NCBI GenBank assembly: GCA_029167225.1
Contig: JARFNK010000017.1
Coordinates: 56,350 to 120,349 of the forward strand
DNA length: 64,000 nucleotides
Direction of reading: 5' to 3'
DNA from: Sphingobium arseniciresistens
GTDB taxonomy: Bacteria > Pseudomonadota > Alphaproteobacteria > Sphingomonadales > Sphingomonadaceae
The notes beneath the pieces were generated by a model that saw only the letters and a program-made list of their open reading frames with translations, did not search any database and was not told where the DNA came from. The translations under genes and the position numbers were made by a program. Shown here in pieces: positions 42,096 to 51,843 of this stretch; within the stretch, counting starts at the first letter, position 1; the number at the start of each line of letters is the position of its first letter.

Positions 42096-43091
42096 TCAAT
42101 GAAGCGCGGCCGTGCCAGAGTGAAGGGCGCAGACCGTGACAAGGTCCGGACTGGCCGACATGTCCGTCAATTCGCGCAGGAACATGTCATTGTCACGCGC
42201 CAGTTCGAGCAGCAGAGGGCGATAAGTGCTGAGCAACGGGGCCTCGACCGGCGCCTCGGCGGTGTTCCGCCGCTGGCGGTATTCGAGGGGTGTACAGCCG
42301 AACCGCTCACGGAACTTGGCATAGAAATGGCTGCCACTGGAAAACCCCTCGTCAAGCGCGATGTCGAGGATGCTGAGGTCGCTGTCGCGCAGTTGCTCGA
42401 CGGTTCGGTCAAGCCGCAGGTTCTGCGCATAGTCGCGAAAGCACAGACCGGAGTGGCGGCGGAACATGCGCGAAAGGTGCGTCACCGACAGCCGCTCGCG
42501 CTTGGCGAAATAGTCGAGCGACAGCCGCGCGTCCTTGATGTCCCGCATCTCGCGCATGATCCGCATGATCACCGATGATCCGCTGCCCTGCCCGACCGGC
42601 ATCTGCCGCCGTTCCTCGAACGGGACATGCTTGTGGATGTGATAGCAGAGCAGTCCGGCCAGGCAGTTGCGCAGCATCGTATCCTCCGGTTTTCCCGTCG
42701 AGAGAAGCAGGCGCGCGATGGACGCGCGCATGGGGACGATGACGTCATCGTAGAAGTGGCGGGCGGACAGGAAGCTCTTGCACAAGAAATAGCGCCCGGC
42801 GAACCCGGTCAGGCCCTGCCGCTCGGCGTGGCTCGCATCGATGTGAACGCCGCACATGATGGTGTCGCGATCCTGGCTGATCGAGTTGTGCGGGCTCTGG
42901 GCATTGATGATCATCAGATCGCCGGCGCATAGCTCGCACTCCTGCCCGTCCACGATCATCCGTGCGCGACCGCGCACGACCATCAGCACCTCCATGTGCT
43001 CATGCCAGTGGAACGGCGCCTGCAGCGCCCCATGCACGAAAGGGCGCACCCCGCCATCAAGCGCGCCGAGGTCCTCGAATCCGTAGTCCAT
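42096..43091 (-). CDS. AraC family transcriptional regulator with cupin sensor domain
   Basis: The 331-residue protein has an AraC-type cupin at residues about 20-110 (FHWHEHMEVLMVVRGRARM, then CAGDLMIINAQSPHNS) and a C-terminal double helix-turn-helix (LSLDYFAKRERLSVTHLSRMFRRHSG, LDIALDEGFSSGSHFYAKFRERFGCTPLEYRQ). This arrangement is common among regulators of sugar use. GGGGAAG eight bases before the ATG at 43091 supports the start. It lies downstream of the TonB receptor, GPH symporter and GH3 genes on the same strand and probably controls them. Confidence 0.9.
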   Translation of the reverse strand: MDYGFEDLGALDGGVRPFVHGALQAPFHWHEHMEVLMVVRGRARMIVDGQECELCAGDLMIINAQSPHNSISQDRDTIMCGVHIDASHAERQGLTGFAGRYFLCKSFLSARHFYDDVIVPMRASIARLLLSTGKPEDTMLRNCLAGLLCYHIHKHVPFEERRQMPVGQGSGSSVIMRIMREMRDIKDARLSLDYFAKRERLSVTHLSRMFRRHSGLCFRDYAQNLRLDRTVEQLRDSDLSILDIALDEGFSSGSHFYAKFRERFGCTPLEYRQRRNTAEAPVEAPLLSTYRPLLLELARDNDMFLRELTDMSASPDLVTVCALHSGTAALH

Positions 43092-43348
43092 CAACCGCTT
43101 CCCCGAGTATTTTTGTTTGCCTACGTGCGAATGTGCATCATTGTCGCCGTAATGCAATTGTCATTTTTGCCCGTCAGCGGAACAGGTGCATGCAAAAAAG
43201 GCGGGACACCGCGAAGTGTCCCGCCAAGAGTCAGCCGTCGAGCTGTTGGCTCCGGCCGCCGCGCCGCACCGTTGGGCATGCAGGCGACGGCCAGGGCCGT
43301 GATCCGGCGGGGCGGGAGGAGATCGCGTCCCGCCGGATCGGAGGGAGG

Positions 43349-45529
43349 TCAGAAGGTGACCGAGAAGCGCGCGCCGTAAGTGCGCGGTGCCGCGAACTGG
43401 TACAGCCAGTTGCCCGTGAAGTTGGGCGTAGCGGCGGTCAGGATGCGTTTGTTTTCCAGGTTGCGACCGAAGACCGAGAAACGCACCGAGCTGCCGTCCG
43501 GAGCATAGCTCAGCACAACGTCGGTCCGGGTGTAGGCTTCCTGCACGTCGGGTGCGTAGTTGTAGATCGACAGGTGCGACGCGCTCTGGAACTGGGTCTG
43601 GACACGCGCGTTCAGTTTGCCGCCGAACACGGTGAAGTCGTGTTCCAGCCCCGAGTTGATGCTGATCGCAGGCGACTGCACCGGACGGTTGCCCGCCAAC
43701 TGCGCATTGCCGTTGCCATCGGTGGAGGCCACGAAGTTGGTGCGGACAAGGAAGTCCTCGAACTTGGCGTTGAGCCATGCGACCGACGCGGTGAAGCGGG
43801 TGACCGAATCGATGGCGAAGGTCGTTTCCAGTTCGGCACCGTACATGCGCGACCGGCCGGCGTTGGCGACCAGCAGTTGGTTGTCGATGAACTGCGAGAT
43901 CTGCTGGCCCTGGTACTTGTAGTAGAAGGCCGAGATGTTCGCCTGGATCCGATTGCCTGCGAAGCGGTTCTTCGAGCCGATCTCCCACGCCTTGATCGTT
44001 TCGGGATCGTACGGCGCCACTTCGGTGAAGCCCCCCGCCTTATAGCCGGTATCGAACTTGGCGTAGACCATATTCGTGGGCGTCAACTGGTAGTTGGCAC
44101 CCAAATGATAGGTGACCTTTCCGAAGCTGGCATGGCTGTTCTGCGGCGAGGTGCCAGTGATGACCAGCTCGCCGCTCGCCTCGGTAGCAGCGGGATCGAC
44201 GCTGACGACCTGACCCAGGCGCGTCTTGGTGTCTTTGGTGTAGCGGATTCCGGCTTCCAGCTTGAAGTCGGGGAGCACTTCATAGCCGAACTGCGCGAAG
44301 GCGGCCTTGGACGTCGTCTGGATCTTGAACCCAGGCTGCGAGTAGTAGTCGTAGAGCTCATCGGGGGCGTAATCGTACGGGCCTTCGGTGAAGGCGCTGT
44401 CGAGGTGCTCCAATTCCTTGAAGTAGAACACGCCCAGCTGATAGGTGAACGGCTGGGTGGCCGCCGAAACCAGGCGCAGTTCGTGGTTGGTGGTCCAGAT
44501 CTGCGAGTTCTGCGGGAAGCCGTAGCCCGGTTCGGCGGTGCCTTCATAGTCCTCGTCATGGTCGACGTGGGCGTGGCGGAAGGCGCCCGTATAGGTCAAG
44601 CTGGCCGGTCCGAAGTCATAGCTGATCGTACCGCGCACAGCCTGCACGTCGATGTTGTTGAAGCCCTTCTTGTCCAGATCCCAGGCATTGCTGCTGGGGA
44701 TGTTGGACTTGACGTCCGCCATGTAGCCATCGGGCGTGCGCGTGAACGGTACGCCAAGACGCACGGGGCCGATGCCGCGCTGGCGGACCACCTCGCCGGT
44801 GAGCGTGGCGCTGAGCGCGCTGGTGGGATCGAACTGCAGCGACAGGCGGCCGGCCAGCACGTCCTCGTCGTCACCGCGCCCGGCGGTCCCATTGTCGGTA
44901 TAGCCCTCGTGGTAGGAGCGCAGGCCGGCAGCGCGCACCGCCAGCGTGTCGGTCACGGGCAGGTTGATCATCGCCTCGAAACGCTGCGAATCGTAGTTGC
45001 CGGCTTCGGCCGATGCCGAGGCGGCGAACGCGTGCACCGGCTTGGCGGTGACGATGTTGATCGCCCCGCCCGTCGCGTTGCGGCCGTAAAGCGTGCCTTG
45101 CGGGCCGCGCAGGACTTCGACGCGGGAAATGTCGAACATGCTGGCGTTCAGGGTGACCGCGCGCTGGATGTAAGCACCGTCGATGTTGATCGCGACGGCC
45201 GGATCGCCGATCTCCGAATAGTCACGGCTGGACACGCCGCGAATGGCGATCAACGTGGAGTTGGCATTCGTGCTCAGGTTCAGGCCGGGCGCGATCTTCG
45301 ACAGCTCGGCGACATTGCCGGTGCCGGACTTGAGCAGGTCGTCCCCGGTCAGCACCGAGACGGCGACGGCGGCCTTCTGCAGCGGCTCGGGACGCTTGTT
45401 GGCGGTCACGACGATGTCGCCCAATCCTTCCTGGGCGGCCGGGACCGGCTCGCTCTCGGCCTGGGCATAGGCGGTTGTGCAATAAAGCAGGGGCAGCAGC
45501 GCTGCGATTGCCTTGCGCGATAGCTTCAT
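43349..45529 (-). CDS. TonB-dependent receptor (catabolic type)
   Basis: The 726-residue protein has a signal peptide (IAALLPLLYCTTAYAQA), the TonB box-like GDIVVTANKRPEPLQKAA, the plug (ISRVEVLRGPQGTLYGRNATGGAINIVTAKP) and a 22-strand-type barrel ending in YGARFSVTF. Receptors of this subclass in sphingomonads often take up plant compounds or oligosaccharides rather than siderophores. It is downstream of the GPH symporter and GH3 genes, separated from them by 157 bases that hold an inverted repeat. Confidence 0.93.
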   Translation of the reverse strand: MKLSRKAIAALLPLLYCTTAYAQAESEPVPAAQEGLGDIVVTANKRPEPLQKAAVAVSVLTGDDLLKSGTGNVAELSKIAPGLNLSTNANSTLIAIRGVSSRDYSEIGDPAVAINIDGAYIQRAVTLNASMFDISRVEVLRGPQGTLYGRNATGGAINIVTAKPVHAFAASASAEAGNYDSQRFEAMINLPVTDTLAVRAAGLRSYHEGYTDNGTAGRGDDEDVLAGRLSLQFDPTSALSATLTGEVVRQRGIGPVRLGVPFTRTPDGYMADVKSNIPSSNAWDLDKKGFNNIDVQAVRGTISYDFGPASLTYTGAFRHAHVDHDEDYEGTAEPGYGFPQNSQIWTTNHELRLVSAATQPFTYQLGVFYFKELEHLDSAFTEGPYDYAPDELYDYYSQPGFKIQTTSKAAFAQFGYEVLPDFKLEAGIRYTKDTKTRLGQVVSVDPAATEASGELVITGTSPQNSHASFGKVTYHLGANYQLTPTNMVYAKFDTGYKAGGFTEVAPYDPETIKAWEIGSKNRFAGNRIQANISAFYYKYQGQQISQFIDNQLLVANAGRSRMYGAELETTFAIDSVTRFTASVAWLNAKFEDFLVRTNFVASTDGNGNAQLAGNRPVQSPAISINSGLEHDFTVFGGKLNARVQTQFQSASHLSIYNYAPDVQEAYTRTDVVLSYAPDGSSVRFSVFGRNLENKRILTAATPNFTGNWLYQFAAPRTYGARFSVTF

Positions 45530-45597
45530 CTTGGAACTCCCCGTGATGTCTGCCGGTCACCTCGGCGCCCGACTTGCATTTCCGTTTTCAGACGGCG

Positions 45598-45640
45598 GTA
45601 CACTAATCCCTCTGCACCACCTGAAATCACGTTAGTGTAC
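45598..45640. promoter_or_regulatory. Inverted repeat upstream of the TonB receptor gene, candidate operator
   Basis: GTACACTAA (45598-45606) and TTAGTGTAC (45632-45640) form a perfect 9-bp inverted repeat with a 25-base spacer, 69-111 bases upstream of the receptor start. Each arm has a GTAC core. The spacing suits two bound subunits or a DNA loop; the AraC protein at 42096 is the nearest candidate. Confidence 0.5.
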
Positions 45641-45686
45641 ATATGAATTTGCGAAAGAGGCGCTCTTGCTCGTTCATCGCGTCAGT

Positions 45687-47042
45687 TTATGCCGCGCGCA
45701 GGCCGCCGGCCTTGCAGTCCTCGATCTCGGCGTCGCGCGGGTAGGCGAAGGTCGCCAAACCCGAGAGGATCAGCAGCGCGGCCGGTAGCAGCGCCAGGCC
45801 GAGCCGGATCGCCAGTATCGCACTGTCCGGCTGGACCGCCGCGCCGGCCTGATAGCCCGAATGCGCAAGGAGCGCGGCCAGCAGAGCCCCGCCCACGCCG
45901 GCCGCCACCTTGTAGGCGGCCGAAGCGATGGCATAGCCCAATCCCATGGCGTCCACGCCGGTACGCGCCACGCCATAGTCCAGCGTATCGGACAGCATCG
46001 CGTAGGTGACGGGATCGCGCATGCCGATCATCAGCCCGATTCCGGCCAGCAGCGCGATAATGCCCACAGGGTGCGCGGGTACCACGGCAAGCCCGAGGAA
46101 CATGCAGGCTTGCGCGAAGTTCGTGATCCGCACCGAAGCGCGGCTGCCCAGCAGGCGGACGAGCGCCGGCGCGATCCAGCAGCCGATGAAGCTGGCGGCA
46201 GTAATCGTCGCAATCATGGTGCCACCGAAGGCCGCGCCGAACCGGTATTCATAGATCGCTGCAAAGGTCACGCTGCCCAGCGAAAGCGTGTTGGCGGTGC
46301 TGTTGAGGAACTTGATGGCGGTCAGCACGAGCCAGGGTCGGTTGGCCATCAGCGCGCGGGCCAAGCCGCGCCGCCCGGGCGCGGCGACCTGCGCGGTCGC
46401 CGGCCTTACGGTCTCGCGGCAAAAGCGATGAGTCACCAGGAACGCCAGCGCGACCACCACGCCGATAATGCTCATGAACAGCAGGAAGCCCTCGCGCGAA
46501 TCGCCTGCGCCGAGCCAGCCCACCGCCGTCAGCGTGATCCAGCCGATCAGTACCGAACCCACATTCGCGCCGATCAGGCGTGCCGAGGTGAGCTGGATGC
46601 GCTGTGCGGTCGATGCCGTCATCAGGTTCGTCAGCATGCCGTAGGCGGTGTTGACGAAGCTGTAGGTCACGCTCAACAGCATGAACGTGCCCGCCGCCCA
46701 CAGCACCTTGAACAGGTGCGAGCCTTCCAACGGCAGGAACACCAGTGCGGTGGTCACGGCCAAGGGCAGCGCCCCCCACTTCAGGAACGGACGCGCGCGT
46801 TCACCGTGGGCATGGCGCTTGTCTATGGCGATGCCGATCAGCGGGTCGATGGCGGCATTGGCGATGCGGCAGAACAGCAGGATCCCCGCCACCGACGCGG
46901 CCGGGATGCGATAGATGTCCGTGTAGAAGAAAACGATGTAGGTGAGCGTAGTCGCCCAGATCAGGTTGGAGGCGAAATCGCCCAGCCCGTAAGCGGCTTT
47001 TTCCCTGATACCGAGCGTGCCCGGCGATGCCTGCGTGGCCAT
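45687..47042 (-). CDS. GPH family glycoside:cation symporter
   Basis: The 451-residue protein has 12 hydrophobic segments and starts with REKAAYGLGDFASNLIWATTLTYIVFFYTDIY, the signature of glycoside-pentoside-hexuronide symporters (MelB/XynB type). The loop DPLIGIAIDKRHAHGERARPFLKWGALPL is the conserved DxxxGxxxDR(T) motif region. It imports sugars or glycosides with H+ or Na+. It starts 12 bases after the GH3 stop and shares its transcript. Confidence 0.93.
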   Translation of the reverse strand: MATQASPGTLGIREKAAYGLGDFASNLIWATTLTYIVFFYTDIYRIPAASVAGILLFCRIANAAIDPLIGIAIDKRHAHGERARPFLKWGALPLAVTTALVFLPLEGSHLFKVLWAAGTFMLLSVTYSFVNTAYGMLTNLMTASTAQRIQLTSARLIGANVGSVLIGWITLTAVGWLGAGDSREGFLLFMSIIGVVVALAFLVTHRFCRETVRPATAQVAAPGRRGLARALMANRPWLVLTAIKFLNSTANTLSLGSVTFAAIYEYRFGAAFGGTMIATITAASFIGCWIAPALVRLLGSRASVRITNFAQACMFLGLAVVPAHPVGIIALLAGIGLMIGMRDPVTYAMLSDTLDYGVARTGVDAMGLGYAIASAAYKVAAGVGGALLAALLAHSGYQAGAAVQPDSAILAIRLGLALLPAALLILSGLATFAYPRDAEIEDCKAGGLRAA

Positions 47043-47054
47043 GGCGCTTTCTCC

Positions 47055-49421
47055 TTAGTGCCGGGTGGCGCCGGCCGCGTCTGCGGCGACGGCGACGTCC
47101 ATGGTGGACAGCTGATCCAGAAAACTGCGGAGTTCCTCGGGCGGCAGACGATCGCCGATGAACCAGCAGATTGTCTTGTGGATGCCCAGGAACGAGGTGG
47201 AGCAGCGATCGAGCAAGGCATCGGCAGCGACCACCCCGATGCCGAGGCGATCGGCGAGGAACGCAGCCAACGCCTCGCGCACACCGGGCCAGTCGAACAG
47301 GACGGCCGGCTGGGTGTCGATGTCGAAGCGCGGCGGCGGCGCGGGATCAGGCACGGTGACAAGCGATGCCGCCAGGCGGATGTCGCGACTCGACGCACCC
47401 ACCTCGATGGTCGTGGTGCCGTCGTCGAGCTGCCACTTGCCGAGCGCAGGATCGTAATACGCCAAATCCCTGCCGCTGACCGGAATCGTGATCCGGCGGG
47501 TTTCGCCTTTGCGCAGGAAAACCTTGGCAAATCCCTTCAGTTCGCGCGGCGGCCGGCGCAGGCGCGAACCATTGGGCCGCGCATAGAGCTGTACCGTCTC
47601 GGCACCGTCGCACGGACCGGTGTTGATCACCGAAAGCGAAACCGCCAGAACGTCGTCCATGCCCAGCGACTGGCGGTCGAGCGCGAGACCGTCATAGGCG
47701 AAGCTCGTGTAGCTCAGCCCGAACCCGAATGGATACAGCGGCTCGATTGCCCTGGCATCATACCCGCGATAGCCCACGAAGATGCCCTCACCATAGTCGT
47801 GGCGGCCGTTCTCACCCGGGTAACTGAGCCAGCCGGGAACGTCCTCGACCCGGCGCGGGAACGTGGTGGTGAGCTTGCCGCCGGGATTGGCGGCGCCGAA
47901 CAGCGTTCGCGCTACGGCATGGCCCATCCCCTGCCCGGCATAGAAGGTCATGAGGATCGCGCCCACTTCCGGCTCCCACGGCATCACCACTGCATCCGGC
48001 GCGGCGAGCACGATCACGCAATTGGCGTTGGCGCCGGCCAACGCGGCAATCGCTTCGGCCTGGCCAGGCTCCAGTTCCAGATTGCGCCGGTCGGCCCGTT
48101 CGCCATCGCCGCTGATCTCGCTGTTGGCGAACACGATCACGGCGTCGGCGGCGCGCGCCTCGTCCAGCATTTGGGCAAAGCCGGCAGGGTCGGTCGCCTC
48201 GCGATGAACGATCGACACATCCGGCCCGGCAATGGCACGAATCTCGTCCAGCGGGATATCGCGGGCCGTGGGGTGGGTCGTGGCCGATCCGGATCCCTGG
48301 ATGATCGGGTTGATCGCCCCTGCGCCGACGACGAGCAGCCGCTTGTGCCGCGCAGGATCGAGCGGGAGCAGGGATTTCCGGTTCTTGAGCAGCACGAGCG
48401 ACTGCGCCGCGATGCGTCGGGCCAGCTCATGATGCGCCGGGGCGTCGTAGCGCGCGCCACGATCCTCACCGGCACGCGCCTGGCGCACCAGGCGAAGCAT
48501 CCGCATGCAACTGGCGTCCACATCGACCATGTCCACCCGGCCCTCGGCAATGGCCTGGAGCAGTTCGGCCCGCCGCACGCTGCTTTCAGGCATGTCGAGG
48601 TCGTTTCCGGCCGACATCGAGGCGGCACGGTCCTTGATGCCGTGCCAGTCGGAGACGACCACGCCCTCATATCCCCACTCGCCGCGCAGCACATCGGTCA
48701 GCAGCCAGCGGTGCTCGGCGGCCTGGACCCCGTTGATGCGGTTGTAGGCGCTCATCACCGTCCATGGCCGGCCGCCGGCAATGGCCCGCTCGAAGCCCTT
48801 GAGATAGATTTCCCGCAGCGCCCGCTCGCTCACCTCGCTGCTCATGGTGGTGCGTTCGATTTCCGAGTTGTTGCAGGCGAAATGCTTGAGCGAGGCGCCG
48901 ACGCCGTTGTCCTGAAGCCCGGTGATCAGCGCTGCGGCAAGGTCGCCCGACAGCACCGGATCCTCGGAGTAATATTCGTACGACCGACCTTGCAGTGGAG
49001 TGCGGCGGATGTTGATGCCCGGACCAAGCAACAGATGGACACCCAGACTGCGACACTCGCGCGCCAGCGCGGCGCCGAACTCGCGGGCCAGATCCATGTC
49101 CCACGAACAAGCGAAGGCAGAACCGTTGGGAAAGCAGGTAGCAGGCACGGAATCGCCCAGCATGGCATCCGCGTCGTTCGTCTGATTCACGACCTCCATG
49201 AACTGAGCCAGGCTGTCACGCTCGTCGGTAACGCCTTCCACCTGGGACGGCGAATAGCGCACGCCATGCGTGCCGTCGGTCATGACCAGTTCGGGAATGT
49301 TCAGCCGGAAGTTCATGGCCGTCTTCCACAGATGGCGACCGTTGAGCAGCGCCACCTTCTCTTCCAGCGTCATTTGCGCATGCAGGGCTTCCAGGTTGCT
49401 ATCGGTCACATTCCAGGGCAT
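47055..49421 (-). CDS. Glycoside hydrolase family 3 beta-glycosidase
   Basis: The 788-residue enzyme has the GH3 N-terminal barrel (TLEEKVALLNG, GPGINIRRTPLQGRSYEYYSEDP, SLKHFACNN) with the nucleophile Asp in GVVVSDWHG (about residue 255), the second alpha/beta domain (LVLLKNRKSLLPLDP) and a C-terminal fibronectin-III-like domain. There is no signal peptide, so it should act in the cytoplasm after import by the GPH symporter. ATG at 49421 is preferred; a TTG at 49433 lies in frame. GH3 enzymes cleave beta-glucosides or beta-xylosides; the aglycone cannot be read from sequence. Confidence 0.94.
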   Translation of the reverse strand: MPWNVTDSNLEALHAQMTLEEKVALLNGRHLWKTAMNFRLNIPELVMTDGTHGVRYSPSQVEGVTDERDSLAQFMEVVNQTNDADAMLGDSVPATCFPNGSAFACSWDMDLAREFGAALARECRSLGVHLLLGPGINIRRTPLQGRSYEYYSEDPVLSGDLAAALITGLQDNGVGASLKHFACNNSEIERTTMSSEVSERALREIYLKGFERAIAGGRPWTVMSAYNRINGVQAAEHRWLLTDVLRGEWGYEGVVVSDWHGIKDRAASMSAGNDLDMPESSVRRAELLQAIAEGRVDMVDVDASCMRMLRLVRQARAGEDRGARYDAPAHHELARRIAAQSLVLLKNRKSLLPLDPARHKRLLVVGAGAINPIIQGSGSATTHPTARDIPLDEIRAIAGPDVSIVHREATDPAGFAQMLDEARAADAVIVFANSEISGDGERADRRNLELEPGQAEAIAALAGANANCVIVLAAPDAVVMPWEPEVGAILMTFYAGQGMGHAVARTLFGAANPGGKLTTTFPRRVEDVPGWLSYPGENGRHDYGEGIFVGYRGYDARAIEPLYPFGFGLSYTSFAYDGLALDRQSLGMDDVLAVSLSVINTGPCDGAETVQLYARPNGSRLRRPPRELKGFAKVFLRKGETRRITIPVSGRDLAYYDPALGKWQLDDGTTTIEVGASSRDIRLAASLVTVPDPAPPPRFDIDTQPAVLFDWPGVREALAAFLADRLGIGVVAADALLDRCSTSFLGIHKTICWFIGDRLPPEELRSFLDQLSTMDVAVAADAAGATRH

Positions 49422-49433
49422 TTTCCAGTTCAA

Positions 49434-50138
49434 CTCCGCTGTTCGCCATATGCTGGGTCCACTGCGGTATACCCATTAGGGATCGGGCACGTGAGATCGT
49501 GGATGGCCCCATTCGCCGCGTCATTTGTTGCGCACGATGGCGGCTATGTCTCTCGCCGAGGTCTGCTATGCGCTAACACTGGCCGTAGCTCGTCCGAGCG
49601 GGTTGGAAGGTGCGTGCTGGACCGGTCTCGGAGAATTTGAAAGCGACAAGGCGCGCCACTTCATGGGCTGCGTGGAATCGATCTTCACGATCGCGTCGGG
49701 CGTGGGACGGATGCCTTCACCGCCCCCTTCGATCATGTTCAGGCCCAGCCTGCCGATCGGGATATAATGGCTCGCCCATCGATGCCGTCGACGATCACAA
49801 GACCTTTCTGGGGCGGTACTCAAGAGATTTATTTCGTCATAAAAACATAGACTTATGAAGCCACCATGGACAGCTCTGGCATGCTTTTGATTCGTGAAAG
49901 AGACTGGACCTGAATGGATCGGGAGGTTCGGCTCCCTTTCCTTCTCTAGCGACGTCGCCGTCGCGCCTTCGATTGCGAAACCGGACCATCATCGTTCCGC
50001 GGCGAGCGCCGCGTGTCGGGACCGCACGATCGCTGCGCCCATACGCCATCTGCATCGCCGCAACCGTCACCTTCCGGCTCTGATCTATGGGTTCTGATCG
50101 TAGCTCAACACGATCCAGAATTCGGAATGCAGGTCACC
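49434..50138. other. Gene-poor stretch between GH3 and diguanylate cyclase genes
   Basis: These 705 bases contain only short ORFs without Shine-Dalgarno sites or family resemblance. One on the reverse strand (49566-49823, with YIPIGRLGLNMIEGGGEGIRP) is the least unlikely to be a remnant. Parts are clearly less GC-rich than the nic block. I see no tRNA and no terminal repeats. Confidence 0.5.
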
Positions 50139-51359
50139 CTATGGGCGCACCGAAAGTTCGGTCCAGCCATTGTCAACCGGCTCAACCGGAGGCGGCGTTT
50201 CAACCCTGTTGCGGCCGAGATGCTTGGCGCAATAAAGGGCGCGGTCGGCGCTGCTGACCAGGCTCTCCCAATTCTGCGCATCCTGACGGAAGAAGCTCAT
50301 GCCCACGCTGATGGTGCAGCGCAGGATCCCCCCTCCTTCCAATGGGAATTCCAGATTTTCGACCGCGGTCCGCAACCGGTCGGCCGCGTAAAGCGCTTCT
50401 TCGGGGTTGGTTCTGGGTAACAGGACCATAAATTCCTCGCCGCCGACACGCGCCACGGTGTCGGTCTCCCGAACGTTGGCGGCTAGGGTTGCCGCGATGC
50501 CGCTCAGCACGTCATCGCCAACGCAATGGCCGAACCTGTCATTTACCGACTTGAAGTGATCCACATCCATCATCAGAATCCCCGTGGTCCAGTTGCCGCG
50601 CTCAGCCGCTGCAACGGCGCGTCGACCGGCGTCCCACATGACCCGGCGGTTTGCGACGCCGGTGAGCGGATCCTGCTTGGCCAGCTGAAAAAGCTCCTGA
50701 TCCAGTTCTCTGGTAAGCATCCACAGATAGCTTGGCGTCACCGCAAAGGTCAGGACGATCCGCATCAGCAGCGCATAGGTTGTGGTAGGATCCTGATCCA
50801 CAAGTTTAAATTGACTGAATATCCACCAGGCCACCCTGCTGATAAGCATCGCCGCCCACGCGAAATGGAACATGGCCGAAAGCCCGGATGCGGGCCGGGA
50901 ATAGGGTTTACTGTGGCGCCACAACTGCCATCCGGCTCCGATCGTGACGAGCGCCCGGGCACTCGCGCCCAACGGGACCATCTTGCCCATGTCCAGTCCG
51001 GACCAGAAAAAATGGCCGATCTCGATCGCCATCAGACACAGGCCGGGAAGGATCGGCCACAAGGCGCGGCGTGGTTGCTCGAGGAACTGAACCACTGCGA
51101 TGAGCACCAGAATAGCCCCAAGATCAATCAAGAGGTTGGGAATCAGAACGGAAGCATAATATGGAAGGTGCATCCAGCGGTGGAGGAGCAAGAAGAAGCC
51201 GACAGCAAAACAGATGTTACTGCATGCCCAGCACCAGAGGCCTCGCGCTTTGCGATTGCCCGAATAGAGCGCAAACATGACCAGTGCCGAGACCGCGCTC
51301 AGCAAAAAGTTCATAAACATGAGCGTTTCGGTGTCGATTAACGACCCCATGACAAACAC
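50139..51359 (-). CDS. Membrane-bound diguanylate cyclase
   Basis: The 406-residue protein has about seven N-terminal membrane helices (residues 10-215) and a GGDEF domain at about 235-395. The active site reads GGEEF and a product-inhibition site RETD lies five residues before it, so it should make cyclic di-GMP and be feedback-inhibited. DVDHFKSVNDRFGH is the metal-binding segment. The start is GTG at 51359 because AGGAG is eight bases upstream; an in-frame ATG at 51350 is nine bases on. It is a lone gene in a gene-poor region. Confidence 0.93.
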   Translation of the reverse strand: MFVMGSLIDTETLMFMNFLLSAVSALVMFALYSGNRKARGLWCWACSNICFAVGFFLLLHRWMHLPYYASVLIPNLLIDLGAILVLIAVVQFLEQPRRALWPILPGLCLMAIEIGHFFWSGLDMGKMVPLGASARALVTIGAGWQLWRHSKPYSRPASGLSAMFHFAWAAMLISRVAWWIFSQFKLVDQDPTTTYALLMRIVLTFAVTPSYLWMLTRELDQELFQLAKQDPLTGVANRRVMWDAGRRAVAAAERGNWTTGILMMDVDHFKSVNDRFGHCVGDDVLSGIAATLAANVRETDTVARVGGEEFMVLLPRTNPEEALYAADRLRTAVENLEFPLEGGGILRCTISVGMSFFRQDAQNWESLVSSADRALYCAKHLGRNRVETPPPVEPVDNGWTELSVRP

Positions 51360-51735
51360 AATGCCTGCTCCTCTCCCGGTCGAATGAACGACCGAACCGA
51401 TTTGTGGAAATCAGCCGACACTGCCCCGATTACGTGCCTCGTTACGCCATAGAACCAATCCTTTAATGATTTTCATAGTCGTCAGCTCCGGCCGATTTAT
51501 CCAAGGCTATTATAGAAAATTATAGGCGACATGGTTCAATTCGAACTCACCGGCAGAGAGTTTGAAGCAAGTAATTTCCATGTGCCTAAGATCAGGATCT
51601 GCAATTTGCAGGCGCCTGGCCGGACATGACGAGAGATCGAACGCTTGAGCTGCACGAGTTGGTCTGGACCGGATGAGTAGCGCACTCGCTTCCTATCTCG
51701 ATCAGGCCAAGCACGTAATCGTCACACGTCGTTAC

Positions 51736-51843
51736 TCAGTTCGGCGGCCGGTCCCACGGCAGCAGTTCGTCAATCCGTTTGATTGGGTGGCCTTTGATCC
51801 AGTCGAGCACATCAGTCAGCCAGGTCTTCAGATGGCGACTGCG
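51736..51843 (-). pseudogene. C-terminal remnant of an IS66-family transposase
   Basis: Thirty-odd codons on the reverse strand read HLKTWLTDVLDWIKGHPI then KRIDELLPWDR and stop. This is the usual C-terminus of IS66 TnpC (pattern ADVL-x-RI-x-DH-x2-NRIDELLPW). No other part of the transposase is found upstream, so only the 3' tip survives. The 722-base gap 51360-52081 otherwise holds nothing I can name. Confidence 0.7.

Noticed and set aside
45861-49640. Very long forward reading frame of 1259 codons
   Set aside because: It is an antisense shadow of the GPH symporter and GH3 genes in high-GC DNA, rich in Arg, Ala and His, without a domain or start site.
49837-50070. Reverse ORF of 77 codons ending in SCPWWLHKSMFL
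   Set aside because: No ribosome site, no recognisable pattern, and biased composition typical of chance frames.
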